This document shows, piece after piece, positions 28,463-36,424 of a stretch of DNA of 64,000 bases. The translations under genes and the position numbers were made by a program. The DNA lies in the NCBI RefSeq assembly GCF_025151995.1, contig NZ_CP102290.1, forward strand, positions 3,968,001 to 4,032,000. Reading direction: 5' to 3'. Source of the stretch: Ruminococcus gauvreauii (lineage in GTDB: Bacteria > Bacillota > Clostridia > Lachnospirales > Lachnospiraceae). Under the pieces are notes generated by a model. The model worked only from the letters and a program-made list of their open reading frames with translations, searched no databases and was not told the origin of the DNA. Position 1 is the first letter of the stretch; each line of letters starts with the position of its first letter.

Positions 28463-29581
28463 CTATTCCTCCTCACCCAGGGTATGCTTTAAAAAGTGAT
28501 AGATTTCCAGGGCAGCATCCGGATGACTGTGCACAGACTGACAGTGCAGCATATGAGAGATCCGGTCCGGTTGCTTTAATAATTGCAGACCTGCCAGTAT
28601 CTGCTTCTTTCTGGTGGCGGCGCTGATGCTCATACCGCGTGTGACGAAATAATTTCTGTTTACTGTCTCACATCCGGGAATCGGCTTTGTGTGGACGACA
28701 GGTATTCTGGAGACTGCAGCTTCTGTTGAGGTCAGTCCGCCTGGCTTTGTAAATACGAGGTCACATGCCTTTGTCAGAAGATGCATCTGGGATGTGAAGC
28801 CAATGATCATGATATCTGGACTGTGATTAAATTCTGCTTCCATTTTTTTCTTAAGCTTCCGGTCTCTGCCGGTCACCACTATAATTTTTTCATCGCTGCA
28901 CAGAGATTTCAGCAGCTTCGTGAATTTGCAGAGATTACCGGCGCCCATACTTCCTCCCTCCAGGAGTATATACGTTGCATTCTGTTCCAGAGCCAGTTTT
29001 CGACGGGCACTCTGCCTGGAATCGGGGCCGGTGAACTTTCTGGAAACAGGGATTCCAAAAGGGAGCAGCTTTTCCCGGGGAATTCCGCGTCTGCTGACAG
29101 AGTGTTTCAAACTGGCATCCGGAATGACATAATAGTCACAGGAAGTCTCCTCCCAGAATGGAATGCATGTGTAATCTGTCATAAGTGCAAGCGTAAACGG
29201 AAGGTTTATCCCATGGTTTTTCATATGGGTGATCGTTTCAGCAGGGTACAGATGCGGCATTACGATCGCATCTACAGGATGTTCATTCAGGTACGTCTTC
29301 AGGTATTTTGACATTTTACCGTTCAGATAATAGACCGGTGATTTTGGCACAAGCCTGCTGACCAGCATGCCGATCTGATAAAGAATCCCAAAGAACAGGG
29401 GGATTTTTTTAACAATATGAATATAAGAATTTCCAACTATATGTGAGACCTTTTTTCCCGCCAGGCTGAGATAATCGAGCACTACCGCCTCGTCTCCATG
29501 GGATCTGATCTCTTCCGCTACTGCAAACGCCGCGGAATTATGTCCGCCGCCGGTGCTGCAGGATAGAATTAATACTTTCAT
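28463..29581 (-). CDS. MGDG synthase/UgtP-like diacylglycerol glycosyltransferase
   Basis: 372 residues of GT28/GT-B type. The N-terminus MKVLILSCSTGGGHNSAA matches the MGDG synthase family, and the C-terminal nucleotide-sugar half contains GGSMGAGN and KPGGLTSTEA. It would glycosylate diacylglycerol at the inner membrane face to give glycolipids. The start codon overlaps the stop of the PlsY-like gene (ATGA), so the two are coupled. Confidence 0.87.
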   Translation of the reverse strand: MKVLILSCSTGGGHNSAAFAVAEEIRSHGDEAVVLDYLSLAGKKVSHIVGNSYIHIVKKIPLFFGILYQIGMLVSRLVPKSPVYYLNGKMSKYLKTYLNEHPVDAIVMPHLYPAETITHMKNHGINLPFTLALMTDYTCIPFWEETSCDYYVIPDASLKHSVSRRGIPREKLLPFGIPVSRKFTGPDSRQSARRKLALEQNATYILLEGGSMGAGNLCKFTKLLKSLCSDEKIIVVTGRDRKLKKKMEAEFNHSPDIMIIGFTSQMHLLTKACDLVFTKPGGLTSTEAAVSRIPVVHTKPIPGCETVNRNYFVTRGMSISAATRKKQILAGLQLLKQPDRISHMLHCQSVHSHPDAALEIYHFLKHTLGEEE

Positions 29582-30183
29582 ACGTCAGTCCTCGTATCAT
29601 GATAAATTAACGGAATACAGTGTTTATATATGACCGTACCGGCGAGCATAATACATCCCAAAAGGACAGAACGCCGCTTTTCGAACAGAATACAGGAAAA
29701 GATCAATCCGAGAAAAGCACAAACGCTTCTTTTGGCATGCGGTGTCAGACGAATTACCAGTGAAAAAAAGAGGTAAAAGCCTGCAAGCGCCAGCAGTGGG
29801 AATGCGTTTGGCAGAAGTCCGAGGAGCACGCCGAATGACACGGCGATAGCCTTTCCGCCCTCTCCGTGATAAAAAACAGAAAAAGCGTGGCCAAAAACCG
29901 GCGCTGCCATGACGAAGGCAAACAACAGGCATCCGCTTCCCAGATAGCTTCTGCAGGCTGTCACCGGCAGACAGCCTTTCAGCAGATCGGCAAGCAGGGT
30001 AAAGATGCCGCACATGATCCCGCCGTATCTGAAAGCATTGAATGTGCCGGGATTTCCATCGTCGGAGACTGCCGTAAGATCAATTCCTTTCATTAATCCA
30101 GAAAACACTTTGCCAAACAGAATGCTTCCGGAGAGATAGCCCAATACGGTAAAAAGTATATATCCGGGAATTACGTTTCTCAT
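29578..30183 (-). CDS. PlsY-like glycerol-3-phosphate acyltransferase
   Basis: 201 residues with about five membrane segments. PlsY signatures are present in altered form: DDGNPGTFNAFR (usual GSGNPGATN) and GEGGKAIA (usual GGKGVAT). It would acylate glycerol-3-phosphate from acyl-phosphate. The start at 30183 is chosen because GGAGGA lies 7 bases upstream; the longer frame to 30297 runs through a short repeat and has no ribosome site. The altered motifs and lipid-gene neighbours suggest a paralogue for a special lipid. Confidence 0.75.
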   Translation of the reverse strand: MRNVIPGYILFTVLGYLSGSILFGKVFSGLMKGIDLTAVSDDGNPGTFNAFRYGGIMCGIFTLLADLLKGCLPVTACRSYLGSGCLLFAFVMAAPVFGHAFSVFYHGEGGKAIAVSFGVLLGLLPNAFPLLALAGFYLFFSLVIRLTPHAKRSVCAFLGLIFSCILFEKRRSVLLGCIMLAGTVIYKHCIPLIYHDTRTDV

Positions 30184-30220
30184 GTTAGCTTCCTCCGCTG
30201 TATAAAAAGCCTGCACGGCG

Positions 30221-30242
30221 TCATCACCATAAATGAAAGTCG
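30221..30242. repeat. 22-bp dispersed repeat, copy 1
   Basis: Identical over 22 bp to 43183-43204 (begins TCATCACCATAAATG, ends AAAGTCG). Both copies lie in intergenic DNA and in minus-strand reading encode TFIYGDD. The copy here lies upstream of the PlsY-like gene. Confidence 0.55.
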
Positions 30243-30290
30243 ACTGCTCCGTCCTTCGGACTTCCGCAATTGCCCCCGGGTAAGTTGTCA

Positions 30291-30319
30291 TTGACACGCC
30301 ATGTCTCTTATGCTATAAA
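30291..30319 (+). promoter_or_regulatory. sigma-A promoter of the TetR gene
   Basis: Perfect TTGACA (30291-30296), 17 bp, TATAAA (30314-30319). The start site falls within the adjoining TetR-type palindrome, as expected for autorepression. Confidence 0.85.
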
Positions 30320-30320
30320 C

Positions 30321-30338
30321 ATGTTACAAATGTAACAT
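30321..30338. promoter_or_regulatory. 18-bp TetR-type operator ATGTTACA-AA-TGTAACAT
   Basis: A perfect 8-bp inverted repeat with a 2-bp centre, directly downstream of the -10 box of the TetR gene and about 140 bp upstream of the divergent lipid operon. Size and position fit a TetR dimer site controlling both directions. Confidence 0.75.
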
Positions 30339-30393
30339 CCTTTTGGAGAATAGTCAATACGGAAACAGCCGGACGGAGGTAAATGGCAATCTT

Positions 30394-30978
30394 ATGAAAA
30401 ACGTATGTGAAATTTTGAAAAAAGACAGAGGTATACGAAAGCTGTCAAATGAAGAAGCAAACAAGCTGACCAGAGAATGCCTTCAGACGGCGCTCGTTTA
30501 TCTGATGAGTGAGAAATCATTTGAAAAGATTACGATTACAGAACTTGTGAAACGGTCCGGTGTATCGAGGCAGTCTTTTTACAGGAACTATCATTCAAAA
30601 GAAGAGGTTCTGGCCGATATGTCTCAGAATGTCATGCAGTCGATCACAGAATCCATTCAGGAGGGTAAATATGCAGGCGACCCCTATCAGTGGTATTATG
30701 ATCTGTTTTTTCAGATTAAGGAAAACGAGGACACAATCCGGCTGCTGCTCGAGGCCAATATGAAACAAAGTGGATTTGAAAATATCGTCCTTCTGTTTCA
30801 CAGAGGTTATCAGGCGGCGTCAACAGAACAGTACTATCAGATGCTCGCGTACGAAGGTGCGGTTGATACCGTGATCTATAACTGGTTTGCCGGAGGAATG
30901 AAAGAGAGCGTCGGGTATATGGCAGGTCTTTGCGATCAGATACTCGAAAATATATGGAAACTGCCCGAAGTGTTGTGA
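30394..30978 (+). CDS. TetR-family repressor, probable regulator of the lipid operon
   Basis: 194 residues from ATG 30394 (MKNVCEIL); GGAGGT lies 13 bases upstream, a little far. A four-codon frame (ATG GCA ATC TTA TGA) overlaps this start and could couple translation. The frame extends to a TTG at 30343 without a ribosome site. The TetR HTH (ITITELVKRSGVSRQSFYRN, then HSKEEVLADM) is clear at about residues 45-75. The C-terminal ligand part is not assignable; it resembles the TetR_C group of DhaS/Psr-like regulators in length only. It is divergent from the PlsY/glycosyltransferase/PgsA genes. Confidence 0.85.
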   Translation: MKNVCEILKKDRGIRKLSNEEANKLTRECLQTALVYLMSEKSFEKITITELVKRSGVSRQSFYRNYHSKEEVLADMSQNVMQSITESIQEGKYAGDPYQWYYDLFFQIKENEDTIRLLLEANMKQSGFENIVLLFHRGYQAASTEQYYQMLAYEGAVDTVIYNWFAGGMKESVGYMAGLCDQILENIWKLPEVL

Positions 30979-30993
30979 AAATACAATTTTTTC

Positions 30994-31025
30994 TAACCTT
31001 CCTTTAACCTTCCTTCTTGTATACT
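30994..31025 (+). promoter_or_regulatory. OmpR-type direct repeat and -10 box
   Basis: TAACCTTCC occurs at 30994-31002 and again at 31005-31013, an 11-bp period. It replaces the -35 box of a promoter whose -10 is TATACT (31020-31025). This is the layout of OmpR/PhoB-class activator sites. The response regulator at 31434 is the obvious candidate, which would make the operon autoregulated. Confidence 0.65.
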
Positions 31026-31084
31026 GAACTCACAGTTACACATAAACACCAGACTTAAATTAATATTCAAGGAGGAATATCATT

Positions 31085-31396
31085 ATGATGAAAAACAAAA
31101 TTGCAGGCGGGCTGATCGCGTTGGCATCGATAACAGCGTTTACCGCATTTACCGCGTTCGCAGCGGAGCCTTCCGTATCGGCTGAAAAACCGGATTCTGC
31201 AGTTGTCCGGGATTCAGAGCAGGAAGACGTTGTAACAACAGAGAGCACGCACACATTCAGCTCGGAAGACGGGGCTGAAGTCGAGTTTGTTCCGGCTGAA
31301 AACTATGAACTTAAAACAGATGAAAACGGCGACCAGTATCTGATCATGGAGAGCGGCGAAAAGGTCTATTTCAGTTCAACCGAAGCGTCAGAATGA
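31085..31396 (+). CDS. small secreted acidic protein, unknown function
   Basis: 103 residues. A signal peptide (KNKIAGGLIALASITAFTAF, cleavage after AFA-A near residue 27) is followed by an acidic, low-complexity stretch and a short beta-rich end (VEFVPAENYELKTDENG ... YLIMESGEKVYF). No family recognised. Strong AAGGAGG site. It lies between the OmpR-type promoter and the response regulator/kinase genes, so it may be a ligand or accessory factor of that kinase, or an output of it (inference). Confidence 0.7.
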   Translation: MMKNKIAGGLIALASITAFTAFTAFAAEPSVSAEKPDSAVVRDSEQEDVVTTESTHTFSSEDGAEVEFVPAENYELKTDENGDQYLIMESGEKVYFSSTEASE

Positions 31397-31433
31397 CGGT
31401 CACGGAATATTAAGAGAAAGGGTGTGAAATTCG

Positions 31434-32117
31434 ATGAGGCTTTTAATCGTTGAGGACGAGGAAGATATGTGCGAGACTCTGTGCTACGGTCTGCGAAAGT
31501 GCGGTTATGCTGTGGACTTTGCAGGAAATGGCGCAGATGCGGTGGAACTGTGTGAAATTAATGATTATGACCTGGTGGTGCTCGACCTCAATCTTCCCGG
31601 ACTTGACGGTATGGAAGTCCTGAAGCACATCCGCTTGATGCAGAAGTCATTGCGGGTCCTGATCCTGTCTGCAAGATCTGATATAACGGATAAGATTGCC
31701 GGACTGGATTCCGGAGCGAATGACTATCTCACAAAGCCATTCCACTTTGGTGAACTGGAAGCCCGCATTCGTGCACTGCTTCGACGGTCATTCGTCCAGA
31801 CGGAGGCTGCCCTTAAAAGGGGCGGTCTCTGTCTGGACAGCATCGCAAAGACGGTTAGTTTTGAAGGAAAACAACTGGAACTGTCGATGCGGGAATTTGC
31901 TATTTTAGAGTACCTGATGATAAATATGGGCAGACCGGTCAGCGCCGAAGAACTGATAGAGCACGTGTGGGACAGCGAGGCCGATCCCTTCTCCAACCAG
32001 ATCAAAGTCTATATCAGTACGATTCGGCGTAAACTGTCGGGTTTTACAGATGACACGGTTATCAGGAGCATCCGGGGGGCCGGCTATATTATAGACAGGG
32101 AGAATATATCATGCTGA
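31434..32117 (+). CDS. OmpR/PhoB-family response regulator
   Basis: 227 residues. The receiver (1-120) has EDEED and phospho-acceptor D51. A winged-helix DNA-binding domain follows (ELSMREFAILEYL ... VYISTIRRKLSG ... IRGAGYII). It overlaps the downstream kinase gene by 7 bp. It probably binds the TAACCTTCC direct repeat at 30994-31013 and controls the secreted protein and the ABC genes downstream (inference). Confidence 0.92.
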   Translation: MRLLIVEDEEDMCETLCYGLRKCGYAVDFAGNGADAVELCEINDYDLVVLDLNLPGLDGMEVLKHIRLMQKSLRVLILSARSDITDKIAGLDSGANDYLTKPFHFGELEARIRALLRRSFVQTEAALKRGGLCLDSIAKTVSFEGKQLELSMREFAILEYLMINMGRPVSAEELIEHVWDSEADPFSNQIKVYISTIRRKLSGFTDDTVIRSIRGAGYIIDRENISC

Positions 32118-33259
32118 AAAGATTATCACTACGTGTACGTCTGACACTTCTGTCTGCACTGGTAACAGCCGGGATGGCAGCAGCACTGACGGTTGTGTTT
32201 CTGGTCAGTGCAGATCTTATATTTGTGCAGCAGCTGCCCCGGGAACTCACAGATGTTTCGCAGACGGTATTTGATAAAGAAGAGACCTTCGTGGTAAAAG
32301 AGAAAAGTTCCTCAGATGCCGGATACGGCGTCGAGATCAGTCTGACCAGAGCCGGAAATCAGTTTAATACGTGGGGAATATTAGGACTGGTTCTTATCAT
32401 CATTTTAGGAACCGGTGCTGCCTGGCTGATGGCGGGACGCGCACTTAAACCAGTGCAGGAGTTATCTTCTGCGATCAGAGAAGTTCGTGGTGATGATTTG
32501 TCTTTGCGGGTGAATACGGATGGCAGACAGGACGAGATCGGGCAGCTGGCTCATTCTTTTAATGAAATGATGGATAAGGTCACGGAATCTTTCGAACGGC
32601 AAAGACGTTTTTCCGCCAATGCGGCACATGAACTTCGCACCCCGCTTACCACGATCCAGGTAGGTCTGGAAGTCCTTGACCTGGAGGAGGAGCCTTCCAG
32701 GGCTCAGATGGAAAAGGTGCTGGCAGTGACCCGGTCCAATACAAGCCGGATGATCTGTCTTGTAGAAGGCTTATTTCATCTGTCAGCCGACGAAAATTAT
32801 GAGCTGGATGAGGAGGTGCCGATCGATGATCTTTTTGCCGGAATCATAACAGAACTTTCGCATATGATCGAAGACAAGCGCCTGACGGTTACCTCAAAGA
32901 TCTCATATGGCCTGAAACTGAAGGGGAGCAGTACCATGCTCTGCCGCGCCATGTTCAACCTGGTTGAAAATGCTGTCAAATACAGCCGTGTCGGCGGATC
33001 GATTTCCATATCCTCATGGAAAGAAGAAGAAACAATTGTGATCCACATCGTTGATACCGGCATTGGTATCGCTGAAGATGATTTGAAACATATATTTGAA
33101 CCGTTTTACCGGGCTGACCGTTCTCGTTCCCGTGCGACAGGGGGATCCGGTCTGGGACTTCCCCTGGTCAGGGATATTATCTTAAAACATGGGGGCAGCA
33201 TTGAGGTGGAGAGCACACTGGATAAGGGGACTTCTGTTACCATGCAGTTTAAAAAATAA
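32111..33259 (+). CDS. membrane sensor histidine kinase with HAMP domain
   Basis: 382 residues. One transmembrane segment near 12-35 and another near 93-112 frame a short extracytoplasmic part of about 55 residues. HAMP covers about 113-165. HisKA has H173 (ANAAHELRTPL), and HATPase_c has NLVENAVKYS, DTGIGI and GGSGLGL. The short sensor region resembles intramembrane-sensing kinases that work with an ABC transporter. It pairs with the overlapping response regulator. Confidence 0.9.
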   Translation: MLKRLSLRVRLTLLSALVTAGMAAALTVVFLVSADLIFVQQLPRELTDVSQTVFDKEETFVVKEKSSSDAGYGVEISLTRAGNQFNTWGILGLVLIIILGTGAAWLMAGRALKPVQELSSAIREVRGDDLSLRVNTDGRQDEIGQLAHSFNEMMDKVTESFERQRRFSANAAHELRTPLTTIQVGLEVLDLEEEPSRAQMEKVLAVTRSNTSRMICLVEGLFHLSADENYELDEEVPIDDLFAGIITELSHMIEDKRLTVTSKISYGLKLKGSSTMLCRAMFNLVENAVKYSRVGGSISISSWKEEETIVIHIVDTGIGIAEDDLKHIFEPFYRADRSRSRATGGSGLGLPLVRDIILKHGGSIEVESTLDKGTSVTMQFKK

Positions 33260-33266
33260 AACACAT

Positions 33267-33294
33267 TTACTTAACGTGAAATAAATGCTATACT
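33267..33294 (+). promoter_or_regulatory. possible promoter of the ABC/FtsX operon
   Basis: TTACTT (33267-33272), 16 bp, TATACT (33289-33294). A small inverted repeat GTTAG-N6-CTAAC just downstream could be an operator. The spacing is short, so the call is weak. Confidence 0.4.
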
Positions 33295-33367
33295 ATAGTT
33301 AGCTAAAACTAACAAATAAGATGATTTGTTTATAGGATGTTGTATCCATAAACGGACTGGAGGGGAT

Positions 33368-34066
33368 ATGTTTCTTGCAGTTAACCATATTAAAAAATCA
33401 TTTGGAATTGGCGACAGCCGTGTGGAGGTGCTGAAAGGAATTGACATGGAACTGGACCGGGGAGAATTTTGTGTCCTGCTGGGACCGTCCGGATCAGGCA
33501 AATCAACACTTTTAAATATTATCGGAGGGATCGACAGTGCCGATGAAGGGGATATCTGCATTGACGGGGAACGTATGGCAGATATGAAGGAAAAGCAGCT
33601 GACACTCTATCGTAGAAAGCACCTGGGGTATATTTTCCAGATGTACAATCTGATCCCAAATCTGACAGTTCGGGAAAATATTGAAGTGGGTGCTTATCTC
33701 GGTGAACGGTCTCTGGATGTCGATGAGCTTCTTCATACGCTGGGATTGTATGAACATCAGAGAAAGCTGCCCAATCAGCTTTCAGGAGGCCAGCAGCAGA
33801 GGACGGCAATCGGCAGGGCGATTGTGAAAAATCCTGATATCCTGTTGTGTGACGAGCCAACCGGAGCTCTGGATTACCATACTTCCAAAGAGATTCTCAG
33901 GCTAATCGAGACGGTTAATCAAAGATACGGCAATACCGTTATCATGGTTACCCACAATGATGCAATTAAAAATATGGCAGACCGCGTCGTACAGCTGAGA
34001 GACGGCATGATCCGCAGGAATTACCGCAACGAAAACAGGATATCTGCAGAAGAGCTGGATTGGTAA
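33368..34066 (+). CDS. ABC transporter ATPase, MacB/LolD type
   Basis: 232 residues from ATG 33368, chosen for GGAGGGG just upstream; the longer frame to 33326 lacks a site. Walker A GPSGSGKST, Q-loop, signature LSGGQQQR, Walker B LLCDEPT and the H-loop THND are all intact. It partners the FtsX-type permease that follows. Likely role: antimicrobial peptide resistance or export of a lipid or peptide, by family. Confidence 0.92.
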   Translation: MFLAVNHIKKSFGIGDSRVEVLKGIDMELDRGEFCVLLGPSGSGKSTLLNIIGGIDSADEGDICIDGERMADMKEKQLTLYRRKHLGYIFQMYNLIPNLTVRENIEVGAYLGERSLDVDELLHTLGLYEHQRKLPNQLSGGQQQRTAIGRAIVKNPDILLCDEPTGALDYHTSKEILRLIETVNQRYGNTVIMVTHNDAIKNMADRVVQLRDGMIRRNYRNENRISAEELDW

Positions 34067-34080
34067 GGAGGCTGTACAGG

Positions 34081-36399
34081 ATGAAAAATCCATTGACGAA
34101 ACGTCTGGCCCGTGAACTGAAGGGGGAATTCGGAAAATATCTGGTCATATTTCTGCTGATGCTGGGCTCCATAGGATTTGTGTCCGGCTTTCTGGTGGCG
34201 GACGGCAGTATGCTTATTGCATACGAGGAGAGCTTTGAAAAATACAATATCGAGGACGGGAATTTCCGGTTGGAAAAGGAAGCAAACCGTGCACAGAAAA
34301 AGACGATCCAGGAATTCAAAGTTGCCCTGTATGATAACTTTTACACGGAGGAAGCGTTGACAAACGGCAGTATCCTCCGTATTTTCAAAAATCGTGAACA
34401 GGTAAACAGGGTATGTCTGATGGAAGGAAAAATGCCGGCTGCAGACGATGAGATTGTGATTGACCGGATGTACGCGGATAACAATCATATTGAGGCAGGG
34501 GATACCGTTACCAGCCAAAAACGATCGTGGAAGGTGACCGGACTGGTCGCTCTTTCCGATTACAGCTGCCTGTTTTCTAATAATAACGATACGATGTTTG
34601 ACTCTGTGAAATTTGGGGTTGGCATCGTTGCAGAAGAGGGGTTTGCCGAATTTAAAAAGGAGGAACTTTTTTACAGCTATTCATGGAAATATCTGAATGA
34701 GCCGGCAGATGAACTACACGAGAAGGAAATGTCAGATGATCTCATGAAAGTGGTAAGCGGCGAAACAAGATTGGAAGATTTTGTACCACGCTACCTCAAT
34801 CAGGCGATTCAGTTTACCGGAGATGATATGGGGAGCGACAGAGCCATGATGCTGGCACTTCTATATATCGTCATTACGATCATGGCGTTTGTGTTCGGCA
34901 TAACCGTGAGCAATACGATCAGCCGGGAGGCGAATGTGATCGGCACACTCCGTGCCTCCGGTTACACGAGGGGCGAGCTGATCCGCCATTACATGGCGAT
35001 GCCCATTCTGGTAACGGTGATCGGCGCCGTCATCGGTAATCTGCTGGGATATACGGTATTTAAGGGAATCTGTGTGAACATGTATTATGGCAGCTACAGC
35101 CTGCCGACATACGTGACGAAATGGAACGGTGAAGCATTCCTGCTGACGACCGTGGTTCCGCTCATTTTGATGACCGTTGTAAATGTTATCGTATTAGGCA
35201 GAAAACTAACGTTGTCACCGCTCAAGTTTCTTCGCCGGGACCTGAGCCGGAAGAAACAAAAACGGGCGGTTCCCCTGAGTTTTAGGATTCCGTTCTTCTC
35301 ACGCTTCCGCCTGAGAGTAGTGTTACAGAACATGAGTAACTATGCGGTGCTGTTTGTCGGTATTGTGTTTGCCAATCTGCTTTTGATGTTTGGACTGGTC
35401 TTTCCGTCTGTTCTGGATCATTACCAGGAGGAGATTGAGGATAATCTGCTCAGTAATTACCAGTATCTGCTGCAGGTGCCGCTGAATGTGGGTGACGATG
35501 ATCACAAGCTGGAAAGCCTGATGACACTGATGTATTTTCAGTATCTGACAGAGACGGAGAATGAGGATGCGGAGAAGTTCAGCGCCTATTCACTGAATAC
35601 CCTGGGAGAAAAGTACAAAAGCGAGGAGATTCTGCTCTATGGACTGATTCCAGAAAGTCGGTATATTCCGCTGGAATTTGAAGATTCAGAAGTCTTTATT
35701 TCTTCCGCATACTCCGATAAATATGATGTGAAGCCGGGAGATGCCATACGCCTGAAGGAGGCATACGAGGATACCGTATATGAATTTCATGTTTCTGGAA
35801 TCTATGATTATGAGGGCGGACTGGCGGTATTTATGGATCAGAAACTTCTGAATCGTACATTTGAACTGGGGGAAGAATATTTTGGCGGTTATTTTTCAGA
35901 TACCGAGATCACGGATATCAATGATAAGTATATCGCCTCTGTGATCGATCTGGAGAGTTTGACGAAGATATCCAGACAGCTGGATGTATCCATGGGAAGC
36001 ATGATGACTCTGGTTGATGCGTTTGCCGTAGTCATGTTCATGATACTGATCTATCTGCTGTCGAAGATCATCATAGAAAAGAACGCCCAGTCTATCTCCA
36101 TGGCAAAAATTCTGGGGTACACAAACGGTGAAATTAGCCGCCTGTATATCGTATCCACGTCCATGGTAGTGGTCACATTTCTGCTGATCAGCCTTCCCAT
36201 CGAATACTGGATCATGGTATTCATGTTTCGGGCAATCATGATGAGCAGCATCAGCGGATGGATTCCATTTTATGTTGATGCAGTGATCTATATCAAGATG
36301 CTGGCGATGGGAATCGTGACTTACGCAGTGGTTGCCGCGCTGGAATACCGGCGGGTCAGAAGAGTACCCATGGATGAGGCATTGAAGAATGTGGAATAG
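34081..36399 (+). CDS. FtsX-family ABC permease
   Basis: 772 residues from ATG 34081, behind AAGGAGG. One N-terminal membrane segment is followed by a large extracytoplasmic domain, then two FtsX units: three helices near 260-375, another segment near 425, a second extracytoplasmic domain, and three helices near 645-765. It ends in the typical RRVRRVPMDEALKNVE. It forms an efflux or mechanotransmission complex with the upstream ATPase. Confidence 0.88.
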   Translation: MKNPLTKRLARELKGEFGKYLVIFLLMLGSIGFVSGFLVADGSMLIAYEESFEKYNIEDGNFRLEKEANRAQKKTIQEFKVALYDNFYTEEALTNGSILRIFKNREQVNRVCLMEGKMPAADDEIVIDRMYADNNHIEAGDTVTSQKRSWKVTGLVALSDYSCLFSNNNDTMFDSVKFGVGIVAEEGFAEFKKEELFYSYSWKYLNEPADELHEKEMSDDLMKVVSGETRLEDFVPRYLNQAIQFTGDDMGSDRAMMLALLYIVITIMAFVFGITVSNTISREANVIGTLRASGYTRGELIRHYMAMPILVTVIGAVIGNLLGYTVFKGICVNMYYGSYSLPTYVTKWNGEAFLLTTVVPLILMTVVNVIVLGRKLTLSPLKFLRRDLSRKKQKRAVPLSFRIPFFSRFRLRVVLQNMSNYAVLFVGIVFANLLLMFGLVFPSVLDHYQEEIEDNLLSNYQYLLQVPLNVGDDDHKLESLMTLMYFQYLTETENEDAEKFSAYSLNTLGEKYKSEEILLYGLIPESRYIPLEFEDSEVFISSAYSDKYDVKPGDAIRLKEAYEDTVYEFHVSGIYDYEGGLAVFMDQKLLNRTFELGEEYFGGYFSDTEITDINDKYIASVIDLESLTKISRQLDVSMGSMMTLVDAFAVVMFMILIYLLSKIIIEKNAQSISMAKILGYTNGEISRLYIVSTSMVVVTFLLISLPIEYWIMVFMFRAIMMSSISGWIPFYVDAVIYIKMLAMGIVTYAVVAALEYRRVRRVPMDEALKNVE

Positions 36400-36424
36400 G
36401 ACAGTACAAGCAGGAGGGATGGCA

